Shown: piece after piece, positions 44,301 to 56,469 of the stretch
Position numbering within the stretch: position 1 is the stretch's first letter
How the letters are laid out: every line of letters starts with the position of its first letter
Source: Escarpia spicata
Lineage: Eukaryota > Annelida > Polychaeta > Sabellida > Siboglinidae
Length of the DNA stretch: 64,000 nt
Direction: 5' to 3'
Assembly (NCBI GenBank): GCA_963995525.1
Contig: OZ023208.1
Location: 21,230,210 to 21,294,209 of the forward strand
The notes under the pieces: model-generated
The model's input: only the letters and a program-made list of their open reading frames with translations
Databases searched by the model: none
What the model was told of the DNA's origin: nothing
Program-made: the position numbers and the translations under genes

Positions 44301-47300
44301 GTAAGTAGCCGTCGTTTTGATTAAAAATAAATAGTTGCCATGGAAATCCATTATCCTGCTATATCAGGTTCTAAGCAACATAAAAAACATATTCTTGGTG
44401 TCTAGCGCTACATGTCCAGGGTCAAAGAATCCTTTTCTGTCATATGTAGTATCATATCATGATGTTATTGACTCTAAGCCTAGTTGGCCTTTCTTTTCTT
44501 ATTTTGTTATGTTCTCTGATAGAAATCCATGCGATGTCTAGCTCTACTTACTCTTTGATACTAACAATTGAATTTGTATTCTTTTGGTTAATCGTCAACA
44601 TAAATGTGTTTATCATTACTTGTATGTATACAACTGTTCAACGGATATGTACTTATGATGTATATTATGATATGCATTCATACACTAGTTATATTTATGT
44701 ACTTATTTTTGAATGTTTTTGTATAAAAAAAATTACGAACTCTGAAAGGATCACTATGATGTGCTCTAATACATTTGTAAATGGCAGAATCTATTAATAT
44801 TAGCCAGATCCAAACAAATACAAACTTTGACTTAAAAACAATATTCAATGAAGCCAAACACATTGAAAATGAAAAGTATGATGATTCTCCATTTTCTCTT
44901 AACACACATGATTGTAAATATTTTACTGCAGTTGAGTTTTCTGAAGCATTTAAACCAGAAAACATATCTTTATCAATGTTTTGCATCAATTGCCGTAGTT
45001 TGGAGACTCAATGGGATTCTCTTCAAGAATTACTTTCTAATATGTCGTCAAAAGGCCAGACTCTAGATCTCATTGGACTAACTGAAGTTTTTAAAGTTCA
45101 ACATGTTTTACGTTATAAAATAAATGGGTATCACAATTTACTATTCAATACAAGACTAGATACAGACGATGGGCATGGTGGAGTTGGCCTATACATCAGT
45201 AAAAAATACACCTATTTTAAACGTGAAGACTTGTCAATATTTATTCCTCATGTATTTGAGTCCATTTTTGTAGAGGTTCAAATTAAGAAATGTAAACCTA
45301 TAATTGTGGGTGTAATCTATCGTCCCAACTCTCATCCACGTGCAGATATTGATCTATTTATGGGTACCATATTAGACATCCAAGACAAAATCTCAAATGA
45401 AAATAAAGTAGCGTACCTGATGGGGGATTATAATATTAATCTACTAAACTTTGTTACTCACAACAAAACTAATGATTTTATAGATCATGTAATAGCACAA
45501 GGATATATTCCACACATAACAAAACCAACACGGATAACACCTGTTACAGCAACTCTTATATACCATTTATATTCTAATCATACTCACCCCAACTATGAAT
45601 CGGGGATTATCGTTACAGACATGACTGACCATTTTGGAATATTTCATTTAATATATGGTAAACCTGCTACACAAAAATTAGCATATAAACAAAAACGCCA
45701 GTTAAACTTGACCAACATTTTAAAATTTAGGAGTCTTTTGGCTACGGCTGACTATTCCTCTGTCCTATCTACTAGCAATGCAAATGAAGCATACAACAAC
45801 TTAATGTTAACATATACATCACTTTATGAAATATCTTGCCCAGTTAAAACTATCAGGGTAAATAGCAAATATATTAAAAGAGAGCCCTGGGTAACATCAG
45901 GCATTATAGTGTCTTCAATAAACAAAGACAAATTACTCCGCAGAAAGCTAAATAAGCCCAATACAGCGAGAGAGGATGCTTATAAGGTATATTGTAGACT
46001 ATTTGATAAGATCAAAAGAGCAGCAAAAATTAAGTATTATACTGAAATACTGGAAGAACGTAAACATAGCATCAAAGAAACATGGACCATACTGAGGAAG
46101 GCAATATTTAATAAAAAAAAGAGTTTCCAATTACTTCAAACTTTCATTGTAAAAGGAGAAAAAGTATCAAATTCGGCTTTTATTGCTGAAGAGTTTAACC
46201 GTTTCTTTGCTGATATAGGTAAATCAGTGAGTGATTTAATACCTCCTCCCACAACCTCGTTTCATGCGCACCTAAAAGATAACTATCCTGTAAACTTTTT
46301 CATGCAACCTACTGATGTAAACGAAATCAAAAGAATAGTGCAAAAACTAAAAACTAAAAGCACTGAAGGCTTCGATAGTTTATCTATCATAAATAATTCC
46401 TTTGTTACAGGTGTTGTACCTGATAATTTAAAAATCGCTAAAATAATTCCAATTTATAAATCAGGAAATATTAATGTGCTTAATAACTATAGACCAATAA
46501 GTATTTTACCAACACTTTCTAAAATAATGGAAAAAAATAGTATGTAACAGATTAATAATATATTTAGTGAAATATAATATACTGTATAAACATCAATATG
46601 GATTTCGCTCGAAACATTCCACTATACACCCTATATTGCACTTACTTAAAGACATAGCAGATGCAAATGACAAAACTACCAAAGATATTACATTGGCTGT
46701 GTTTCTCGACTTATCTAAGGCGTTTGATACAATTAACCATGACATTTTGTTGTATAAGTTAAATCATTATGGAATCAGAGGAATAAGTAATAGATGGTTT
46801 GCCAGTTACCTTTCTAATCGTAAACAATATATTGAAATAAATAATTGCAAATCTCCACTGATAAATATGACACATGGAATACCACAAGGATCCATACTAG
46901 GACCTGTGCTTTTTTTTATTTATATTAATGACATAGTGAATTCTAGTTCTCTAAACTTGCTATCCTTTGCAGATGATACCACTGTTTACTATTCAGGATA
47001 TGATATTGAACATTTAGTCATAAAAGTGAATCAAGAACTAAAACAATTATACAATTGGTTGTGTGCTAACAAATTGTGCTTGAACGTCAAAAAGACCCAT
47101 TTCTGTGTTTTTAGTCCTGTAAACTCAAACTACGAGGTAAGCAATAGCATTAAAATAAATAATGAAGTTATCAACCAAGTTGGCAAGTATAAAAATTACG
47201 AATCTGTAAAATTCCTGGGATTGTATATAGATAAGCACTTAACATGGAAAGAACACATCAACATAATTAGTTCCTAAATATCTAGAGCTATTTTTGCAAT

Positions 47301-48260
47301 AAATAGAGTGAAATATTTCTTACCATATAAGTCATTAAAATCATTATATTACGTTTTAATTCACAGTCATATAACATATGGTATACTAGCATGGGGCAAT
47401 GGAAACACAAAGAAAATAGAAATTTTACAAAAACGTGCTTTAAGAATAACTAATAAAAAAGGATATAGGAGTCTGACAAAATACAAAAAATGTCAGATGT
47501 ATATAAACTACAGGTCTCATTATTTATGTACCACTTTAAACATGATTTATTACCCAAGTCATTTACAAATTTTGCGATCAAAAAGACTTTAGACAAAAGT
47601 ATAAGAATAACCCGACAATGCAACCTTCTTGTTAAAGAGACACCTAGAACACATTTTTCGTCTAAGCTACCAAAACATAATTTCACAAGAATCTGGAACA
47701 ATATAAACGAAAAAATAAGAAACACTAAACACAGGTTAAAATTTAGACGCGTGTTGTGTGACTTCTACTTAAACGCATATCTTCGTCAAGTGAATTGTAC
47801 AAATCCTAGATGTTCAGAATGTAATGAAACTATTAAATGAAACTCTACCTTTGTTTGTAAGTCTATTACCGTTCTTACACTACGTTGTTAACCAAATACA
47901 AATGTTTGGATCGCCTTTCTATTCACTTACATATACTTTAATTGTTCATACTTCTCAGTTCGTTGTTATATATCACCAACAACAGCACATACTATATGTT
48001 AAATAATACTCCGGTTTAATATTATCTAGTACGGAGGTGGGTTGGTGATGAATTTGAGTGAGTTGTTTATCATGATTTTGATGATTGTTATGATTGTAAT
48101 CATAGAGTAATGATAATCAAATGGTGTCATTGGAAGACGGCTTTTAGCCAAGTGACATCCATGCAATGTAACACATTTCCATTTGTATGACATGTATATG
48201 TTAACTGTATGTTATGTTGTTACGTTGTAAATAAAGTTACTTACTTACTTACTTACTTAC
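44301..48260 (+). mobile_element. Young jockey/CR1-like LINE (copy 2) with (TTAC)n tail
   Basis: ORF2 at 44781-47840, a 3' untranslated region of about 390 bases, AATAAA at 48230-48235 and a (TTAC)6 tail at 48236-48260. No ORF1 is seen, so the 5' part may be truncated. The left flank (44385-44430) and right flank (48345-48400) both contain GTGTCTA....ACAT/TTTTCAGGGTC-AAGAATCC, so the element lies in or between copies of another repeat. The 5' border is approximate. Confidence 0.8.
44781..47840 (+). pseudogene. LINE ORF2: APE endonuclease + reverse transcriptase, three lesions
   Basis: Nicks target DNA and copies LINE RNA when intact. The first frame (588 codons) holds the endonuclease: LSMFCINCRSLETQWDSL, LIGLTEVF, GGVGLYISKKY, VGVIYRPNSHPRADID, YLMGDYNINLLNF, and TDMTDHFGIFHLI near residue 280, then the linker (EFNRFFADIG) and the first RT motifs (KIAKIIPIYKSG, NNYRPISILP). 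It ends in TAA 46545-46547 with a frameshift to the next frame, which carries YGFRSKHST, AVFLDLSKAFDTINHD, GIPQGSILGPVLFFIYINDI, the catalytic FADDT at about residue 137 and FLGLYIDKHLTW. An in-frame TAA at 47275-47277 and another shift near 47470 follow. The end has CTNPRCSECNE. Full length would be about 1020 residues. Few lesions imply recent activity. Confidence 0.85.
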
Positions 48261-48861
48261 AATAATGACGGCCATGTTGAACTTCAAGATGGTTGCCGTG
48301 AAAGTTAATCACCCAAATATCTCAGCTACCTAGCTATATATAGCATGTTCTTTGTGTCTAAACCAACATTTTCAGGGTCCAAGAATCCATTTCCGCCATA
48401 TGCAATACCCAAATATGACGGCCATATTGAAATTAATAAAGACTTATGAAAATAGTATACCTAGCCCTAATCACAACCTCCAACCTAATCCTAACCCTTA
48501 ACCTAAGTCTAAGCCTAAACGTAAATCTAAACTTAACCTTTTCCACATCAGACCAACTACAAAAGAGCATTGCACGTGGTAGGGTAACTCGAAGCTTTCT
48601 GGGCCACATAGTTGCTGGGTTAGAATTGTTTCGAAATATGATCACGACCAAACACGACCATCAATATGTAATGCTACATGTTTATGGTGAATTATCTGAC
48701 CATACTTGATGAAAAGAACCTTTTGATAGACTGTGCATTCTCCATTAGCAAACTGCCGAGAAGCGACGTAAATAGCGAAATGCATCGAAAATCTACCAGT
48801 CAACAAACCTGCAACACAGGCAAAATACGTTTGTGGGTGTGTTTGTGTGTTTGTGTGTGTT

Positions 48862-48899
<38 letters not shown>

Positions 48900-49268
48900 T
48901 GCGGCGTATGTGTGTGTGTGTGTGTGTGTCTCTCCCCCCCCTCTTCCCCCTCTATATATCTCTCTCTTTCTCTTCCTCTCTATATATCTCTCTATCTCTC
49001 TCTCGTCACAAGGTTCCCTGCATTTTAAGGGTTCTTACCATTTGCGGTCTCGTTTCAATAGCGAGAGTCGTAAATTTTGGTTGTTACAAGTGCGGTAGGT
49101 GTCGCAGCTGAAGTAATCGGGATAGCTATAACGGGCGCCAATAGGGAAAACGCATACAACTCAGTATTTGTCCAAAATATATACCGTAAGTGAATATTAC
49201 CTGGGTGGTTATATTGCCAATAGTTAATTATAACTGTTGGCGTTACAACGACACTAATGTCATATTTA
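48261..49268. repeat. Non-coding with CCTAA-like, GT and CT tracts
   Basis: ACCTAA/CCTAACC-like degenerate repeats at 48465-48540 (CCTAATCC, CCTAACCC, CCTTAACCTAAG) look like telomere-motif-like simple sequence. (GT)n at 48830-48930, then C/T-rich CTCTCTATATAT tracts to 49005. No gene. Confidence 0.6.
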
Positions 49269-49513
49269 TGTAGCAGGTACTATAGTTAAACACTATAGTT
49301 GTCATAGAGCTGCCACACTGTGGCAGGTATTTAGTAAAAGGGTATACTTGACACATTAGCCATCAAGGGATTGAGGTGTAAACCTGGGAGAGTCCTGCCA
49401 CTGGCTGGTAAAGCCACATGTTTGTACGTAGACTCTGCTATTAAAACATCATTATACCTTTTTACAGTTGTAGTGATTCTCTCTCGAACTACCGAACTGA
49501 GCGAACCGCGAGA
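49269..49513 (+). repeat. 5' LTR of the Gypsy element (short form)
   Basis: Begins TGTAGCAGGTACTATAG and ends CGAACCGCGAG(A). About 245 bases. AAAAGGGTATA and TATTAAAAC may be promoter/polyA elements. Compared with the 3' LTR it lacks about 346 bases lying between two copies of an 81-base direct repeat. Confidence 0.9.
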
Positions 49514-49514
49514 G

Positions 49515-49532
49515 TGGCGCCCGATGTGGGGC
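49515..49532 (+). other. Primer-binding site
   Basis: TGGCGCCCGATGTGGGGC lies one to two bases after the 5' LTR. It starts with TGG, the complement of a tRNA CCA end, the normal tRNA primer site of LTR elements. I do not assign the tRNA. Confidence 0.85.
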
Positions 49533-49841
49533 TAGAGAGGCCGCACAGCTTGTTGAAACTTGGGACACTGACTGTAGACAGCCATAGGCCTGGTCAGCCC
49601 CTGTGACTGGCAGAGAAGCGGACAGGGAGTTTTGCTGCAGGTGCAGGTGTGACTGTCTGGCTACTGCATTGGGCAAGTGCGGTGAAGCGGAACATTGATT
49701 GTGTCTATGTTGAATGTATTTGTTGTTCTCCATTATGGAGTATGATGATTAATGTTTGTTAAACTTTGAAATGTGTAATTGTGAAGGTGCAAATTGAATG
49801 ATTGATTGTTGATTACCTGTACTGGTAAATTACTGGTGAAT

Positions 49842-50837
49842 ATGGCTGAAGCTGATGTCATAGTAGTGGAAAGAGATGAGAGGGGTGACATAGTAGAGGA
49901 TAAAGGGGGTGACATAGATCACCAGTTGATGGGTCTAATCAAGACCATGTCTACTTCACAAAAGGAGAAATTGCTAGAGTCTCTCACAGAGAAGACCTCT
50001 GTGAAGCAGGAGCCCAATGAGTCTCCGCATGTGGGATTTTCGTCATATGTATTGCGGGAAATCCCCAAACTGCCAGTATTCTCTGGAACCGACAAGGATG
50101 CCACATATTCGAGGTGGAAGTATGAGATGAATTGCTTGGTGGAGGAGTCACAATATTCAGAATGTGATATTATCACAAGTGTGAGGAAATCATTGAGAAG
50201 CCCTGCTGCAGATGAAATGATTTATTTGGGAGAAAAGGCTACACTCGCCAACATTCTCTACAAATTAAATCACTGTATGGTACAGTGATGTCAGGAAATA
50301 CCGTACTAGAACATTTCTACAGCGAACCGCAGCGTGTAGGTGAACCTTGTACAAAGTGGTCGACAAGACTGGAAGACCTCTGTCATGTTGCCGTGGAAAA
50401 GGGTGTTGTGTCTAGGGAATCCATGCCCACTATATTGCGAGACAGATTCTGGGCAGGCCTCAGGGACTTGCAGATAAAAAAATGCCCTTCGCCACACAAA
50501 AGATTCTCTAAACTTCGAGGAGATTGTGATCGAGGCACCGACGGAAGAAGAGTTTGGAAACCAGAATGCAGTGCAAGTTCATGTACAACAAGGGCAACAG
50601 ACAGAACCAACCTTGCAAGCTCTTGTGAAGAAAGTGGAAGAGTTGGAAGGAATGATCAAGAAGAGAGAGTCAAGAGCACAGATGAAACAAAGGAAGGAGC
50701 CACTTACCTGCAATGATTGCGGTATACCTGGACATCTATCTTTTGGTTGTCGCAAGAATACCGGCATCGAATGCCACCGTTGCAAACAGAAGGGACATTT
50801 GTCCAAGAGTTGCAGAGTGCATTTAAAAGCAAATTGA
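49842..50837 (+). pseudogene. gag of the Gypsy element, frameshifted
   Basis: Structural RNA-binding protein. It starts MAEADVIVVERDERGDI; FSGTDKDATYSRWKYEMNCL and related residues mark the capsid-like N-terminal domain. Frameshifts lie near 50285 and 50520. The last frame contains a helical EELEGMIKKRESRAQ and two CCHC zinc knuckles of exact C-x2-C-x4-H-x4-C form: CNDCGIPGHLSFGC and CHRCKQKGHLSKSC, then a stop at about 50837. All pieces are in the expected order, so only the frame is damaged. Confidence 0.85.
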
Positions 50838-50869
50838 TCCCTTTTGGAGGGCAAAAAGGGGTCAGTAAC

Positions 50870-53800
50870 AGGAAACATAATCACAGCCCTACTTGTGACT
50901 TGGTCGGCGGCTCGTGCCAAATTAATGTTGAGGTGAAGTTGCAGTCGCCTACGGGAGAAAGAGAAGGAATTGCTGTGCCAGCATTTGTTGTGCCCCCTAG
51001 TCGGTCATACAGAATAGTGCCTGTTATAATTGGAACTAATTTCCTGACAGCCTTGGGAGCTCGGAATTACCCCATTCCATGATGCAGCCATCTTAGAAGC
51101 ACTTGCTCACCTTGACCAATCAGAAGTCACAGAACAGGAAGTAGCAGTGTACTCATGTCGCCACACAGTGATCCCTGCAAACACATATATCATTGTGAAA
51201 GGAAGAATGGAAGTCCAGAAAGGTTTCTCAGCTGGCATGCTTCAACCAGCAGAAACACTCCCCGGGGGAATACTCATCCCCGCCTCAGTTGTGCAAGCTG
51301 ACAACTACCACCGAGTTGATGTCGTCCTAACGAATGTTTCATGTAGGGAAATGAAAATTCCCAAACTACAGAAGATAGCGACTATGACGAATAGTGTCAT
51401 TTTAGACATGGATAAGACTGTTGGAGACTTAACACATAGTGATGTGTTGAGTAATGGAGATTGCGGCAAAGGTACAAAGGGTGACGTACTAGTGAATATA
51501 GATGCCACAAAGCTCTCGGAAGAACAGAAGAAGAAGGTACAAGCACTCTGTCATGATTTCGGTGAAATTTTTGTGTCTCGGACAATGGAGCTAGGCAAAG
51601 CTGTAGGAGTGAAGCAGAAAATTCGACTGACAGATGAAACACTATTTCAAGATAGACCGAGACGCATTCCTCCAGCAATGTGCGAGGAAGTTAGACAACA
51701 CCTGAAAGAGATGTTGGCATGCGGTGCAATACGCCATTCGCATAGTCCATGGGCCTCGAATGTAGTCCTAGTGCGGAAGAAGGATGAGAGTTTGCGCTTG
51801 TGTCTGGACTTCAGGCGTTTGAACAGCCGGACAATCAGAGATGCGTACATGCTGCCTCTCATTGAGTCGACGCTGGACAGGCTATCTGGCGCAAAATGGT
51901 TTACATCATTAGACCTCCAGAGTGGCTACTGGCAAGTGGAAATAGAGGAGTGTGATAAAGCCAAGACTGCATTCAGAGTGGGAAACCTCGGTTTTTGTGA
52001 ATGCAATCGAATGCCGTTTGGTCTCACGAACGCTCCTGCTGTGTTTTAAAGACTTATGGAACACACTCTGGCTGACTTGACCAATGTGTTGGTCTACCTG
52101 GATGATATCATCATTCATTCACGGACATTTGAGACTCACCTTGAACATCTGCAGGCTGTGTTTACTAACCTGCGAGCAGCTGGTCTTAAATTGAAACCTG
52201 CGAAGTGTCATCTTTGCCAAGAGCGTGTGAAGTATTTAGACCACATCATCTCGGAGGCAGGGATCGAAGCCGATCCAGACAAAATAGAGAGTGTAAAGGC
52301 ATGGCCTATACCGACAACCGTAGACGAGCTTCGCCAAGTGCTTGGGTTTTTCGGCTACTACCGTCGCTTTGTGAAGGGTTATGCTGAAATATGCAAGCCC
52401 ATACATAATCTGTTAAAAGGGCAGGAAAACAAGACATCTGTAAATAAAACCACCAAGATTGTGATGACCACAAGTGCAATCGCTGCATTTAACAGACTGA
52501 AGGAAAGACTGATAGAACCACCCATTTTGGGATATGCTGACTACAGCCTTCCTTTCGAATTACACGTGGATGCATCCCTACACGGCCTTGGAGCAGTACT
52601 GTATCAGGAACAGCAAGGTCAGCAGCGAGTCATAGCCTATGCAAGTCGTGCACTCAAGCCAAGCGAGGTCGATTGCTGAGACAGGGCAGCAAACCCAGTC
52701 TAGATCAACAGCACAAACTAGAGCAGGAATCACCAGAGTTCAAGATATACATGAAGGAATGGGATAAGCTATGTATACGAGATGGTTTGCTTCACAGAAA
52801 GAGAGTACACCAGGACGGTAACGAATCGTTCCAGCTAGTTCTTCCAGCGGCAAAGAGAGACGAAGCAATAATGGGTCTGCATGATCAGTTAGGCCACTTG
52901 GGAAGAACTAGGACCCTAGACCTTGTTCGTGCCCGATTCTTCTGGCCACACATGGCACAAGATGTGCGCAAGAAACTGCAAACATGTGAAGCCTGTATAC
53001 GAAGAAAAGTCAACCCAGATCGAGCACCACTTGTGAACATTCGCACACACCAGCCGTTTGAGATTGTCTGTATTGATTATCTAATCCTGGAACCATCAAA
53101 AGGAGGGATTGAAAATGTATTAGTCATGACTGACCACTTCACTTGGTATGCCCAGGCTGTTCCCACACGTAATCAAACTGCCAAGACCACAGCAAAAGCT
53201 TTGTTTGACACATTTCTACACTATGGTTTTCCACAGAGACTCCATTCGAACCAGGGTAGATATTTTGAGAGTCATGTCATCAAAGAATTGTGTCAACTTG
53301 CAGGGATTGAAAAAAGCCGAACTACACCGTATCATCCAATGGGAAATTGGCAGTCTGAAAAGTTCAATTCAACACTGATGAACATGTTAGGTACATTAAG
53401 TGTAACGAAGAAGGCCAACTGGAAGGCTTATGTATCAACATTGGTGCATGCTTACAATGCTACCAGAAACGAAGCAACAGGCTTCTCACCATTCTACCTG
53501 GTATTTGGCAGACACCCACGATTGCCAATCGATCTGGCCATGGGTGTAGAATCAAGTGAACGTCAATCAGAAGTGGCAGACCACACTGATTACACCAAGC
53601 AGCTGCGGGAACGGTTGGAATCTTATAAGATTGCTACAACAGAAAGCAACAAGTCTGCCAGGCGTCATAAAAGGCACTACGACAGACGCGCTAGAGGAGG
53701 AACAGTTGTAATTGGTGATCGCGTGTTGGTACGTAATGTTGGCTAGCGAGGCCGCAATAAGCTGGCAAACCGGTGGGAAGAAGATATCTATATAGTGAAG

Positions 53801-54520
53801 GAGCAGCCGGAGAGAGAGATTCCTGTGTTTGTGGTGCAGCGAGAAGGAGGGCGTGGAGTCAAGAGGACACTGCACCGGAACATGTTGCTACCAGTAAACT
53901 TCTTTCCGCTGTCTGCGAAATAGAAGGAATCTGTGGCGAGAATGCAAAGTCGGCCGGCGGGTGCAAGGACAAAGAGGCGCGGTGGTATGTCTGTGCGCGG
54001 CTCTGAGAGAGAGGAAGAAGAAGCAACACTGACCGAGTACGAGTCGGAGGATGACGACTGTGTTAGAGTGGTCAAGGGGAAGCCACTTGATCCAGAGGCT
54101 GGAGAGTTTGTGCCTGCCGCATTAGAACGTGCGTCAGAAGGAACATCTGGATACATGGATATTCCAGATCCCAATTGCGAGATGGAACTACTTGATGAGG
54201 ATGGATGCAGGGAGTCTCAGGTGTCTGATGAGGAAAGGGACGAAGGAGAGCTTGCTGAGGATGGAGACACGGAATCGGAAGTGTCAGATGAGGAAAAGGG
54301 CGAAGGAGAGCTGCTTGGTGAGAATGCAGAGATACCGGACATTGCTGAACGCTCACCGTGTCGGGTGAGGTTGCCATCACCAGCTGTGCGTAACCGGCCT
54401 AAACGGGAATTACGGAAACCTGCTCGTTACACTGACTTTGCTCAACAAGTACTGACTCCTGCCTTAGCACTTTCCATGTTTAATCAAGGATTTTGTGATG
54501 TACTTGCTAAATTGTCATAG
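50870..54520 (+). pseudogene. pol of the Gypsy element (RT, RNase H remnant, integrase), protease core missing
   Basis: After gag, the frame at 50717-51082 shows only the end of the protease region (VPVIIGTNFLTALG); the catalytic DTG/DSG motif is absent. RT occupies 51500-52450: SPWASNVVLVRKKD, LCLDFRRLN, SLDLQSGYWQ, GLTNAPAVF, then an in-frame TAA at 52047-52049, and VYLDDIIIHS (catalytic). RNase H begins LHVDASLHGLGAVLYQE but breaks at about 52675, where a deletion joins it to the pre-integrase linker. Integrase: HDQLGH and CEACIRRK zinc finger, VCIDYL (first Asp), LHSNQGRYF where the second catalytic Asp is Asn (codon AAC), and NWQSEKFN with the Glu. In-frame TAGs lie at 53744-53746 and 53921-53923. 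The tail to 54520 is acidic (EEEEATLTEYESEDDD) and ends with RKPARYTDF. Confidence 0.88.
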
Positions 54521-54596
54521 ACCACATTTGAACATGTGTTCAAGAGTACTATGTATTATTGTGTTTACTATTGGAATGTCGGGACGACATTCATTG

Positions 54597-54610
54597 ATGG
54601 AGGGGGTAGA
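54597..54610 (+). other. Polypurine tract
   Basis: A purine run (ATGGAGGGGGTAGA) directly upstream of the 3' LTR primes plus-strand DNA synthesis in LTR elements. Confidence 0.75.
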
Positions 54611-55202
54611 TGTAGCAGGTACTATAGTTAAACATTATAGTTGTCATAGAGCTGCCACACTGTGGAAGGTATTTAGTAAAAGGGTATATTTGACACATTA
54701 GCGATCAAGGGATTGAGGTGTCAACCTGGGAGAGTCCTGGCACTGGCTGGTAAAGCCACATGTTGTTACATAGACTCTGCTATTAAAACAGCATTACACC
54801 TTTTTACAGGTATGTTACATTATTTACCTTTATGTTATTGTAAACTAAAAGTGCATAGTCTACTTATATGTTATTTTGAAGTACATGTTGTGTTTAATTG
54901 TTACTTGTTATATTAGTGTTATATAGTCAATGACAATAACTAATTGTCACCTATCAGATATGTCAATAACACTATGTCTACAAGTGTTTTACTTAATATG
55001 TTCTGAGTTTGATACAAGTCATTGATACAGTTGTAGCAGTTGTTTCTTGTATATATTGTATTGTATATGTACTGGGCAGAGTCCTGGTACTGGCTGGTAA
55101 AGCCCCATGTTGTTACATAGACTCTGCTATTAAAACAGAATTACACCTTTTTACAGTTGTAGTGATTCTCTCTCGAACTACCGATGTGAGCGAACCGCGA
55201 GA
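54611..55202 (+). repeat. 3' LTR of the Gypsy element (long form)
   Basis: Starts TGTAGCAGGTACTATAG and ends CGAACCGCGAGA, about 592 bases. An 81-base segment (GG(A/C)GAGTCCTGG...TTTTTACAG) occurs at about 54729-54809 and again at about 55076-55156. The DNA between is unique to this LTR. Confidence 0.9.
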
Positions 55203-56429
55203 TTTGGTGACGGATTAAAACATTCGTGGGCCCTAGGCACCCGGCAGTTCCGTAGACCCACCCCAATATACGTAACATTTCACTATATGTGTATTTATAT
55301 TTACACAACTATGTTGAATATAAGCATACCGTACATGAATGAATCATAGATAAAACTAATAGTAGTCTATGACACGTTTCAGTACCAATAAAGATCGCTC
55401 GTCTTCGCAAGTTGAGCCGAAAATTTACAGATAAATCGGCAGCGCATTGTGAACATTTTGGAAATAGGTAATCAACTTATTTCCATGAAGAACGGATCTT
55501 ATCTCGCCACCAGTCGAAAAGTCTTATTTTGTGAAGAGACTGAATGTCTGGAAATAATGTAGGCCTATAACGTTCAGGTGTTCAGTCCAAGATTACTACA
55601 GAGGCGCCGCCGAACGGACTAAATAAAGCTAAGTTTGTGGACCTGCGTAGGGCATATCAGTAGATCACGAGACAACCTATGAACACCGCGTATCATCACC
55701 TGGACACTTTATGTAGGAAAACTATCTAGAGATCCGGAAACAAAATGCCGAGGCCTTCGCCCAAACACAGGGCACGACGGTTGCACGATGAAGAAGATGA
55801 TGATGAATCGATTGTTCGCAACGTTAAGCGCGGTTTCTGCAATACTCGCTTCAACAATATTTTCTTATGATTTTGTTATAAACTTTTCGGGGGCCAGAAT
55901 TTCGAAAAAATGTATGATGGAATATATATTATATTATAAAGCTAATGTATGTCAGTCTGTCTGTCTGTATGTATGCACGAACGTGTGTATGTACGTGTGT
56001 ACGTATGTGTATATGTACGTGTGTGTATTGTACATGTGTGTACGTATGCACGTGTGTACGTATGTACGTATGAACGTATGTGTCTATGTGTGAATATGTA
56101 TATATGTGTATGTGTGTACGTGTGTACGTGTGTACGTGTGTACGTGTGTACGTGTGTAAACTAGGTTTTTTTCATTATACGAAACCCCATATATATATAT
56201 ACACCTGTATATATATATATATATAATTATATGTATATATAATTATATATATATATATATTATATATATATATATACACCTGTATATATATATATATAAT
56301 TATATGTATATATAATTATATATATATATATATATTATATATATATATATATCAATTAACCAATAAACACAGTTATTGACCTACCTTCCACTGAATGAGA
56401 GCCTACTACTCTGTATGGACAAATCCATA
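55203..56429. repeat. Non-coding; worn LINE tail, GTAC-rich and TA-rich tracts
   Basis: 55750-55810 matches the end of the GAT-tailed repeat (GAGGCCTTCGCCCA...GATGATGATGA). 55945-56160 is GT-rich with CGTGTGTACG. 56190-56355 is TA-rich and made of two tandem copies of about 80 bases, each beginning ATACACCTGTATATA. No gene. Confidence 0.6.
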
Positions 56430-56469
56430 TGTTCCAATTCAGCTTATGTCTACAATTTTCTTTTATATT

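Larger units (their letters stand above)
49269..55202 (+). mobile_element. Gypsy-type LTR retrotransposon, inactivated
   Basis: 5' LTR (49269-49513), primer-binding site, gag, pol in the order RT, RNase H remnant, integrase, a polypurine tract and the 3' LTR (54611-55202). RT before integrase identifies Ty3/Gypsy (Metaviridae) order. Flanks suggest a short target duplication (ATTT on both sides), not certain. Several stops, shifts and deletions make it defective. Confidence 0.9.

Noticed and set aside
44459..44797. Hydrophobic 112-codon frame upstream of the LINE ORF2
   Set aside because: Hydrophobicity comes from T-rich DNA; no ORF1 or membrane-protein family resemblance.
48465..48540. Interstitial telomere
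   Set aside because: CCTAA-like motifs are irregular and few; no run of TTAGGG/CCCTAA.
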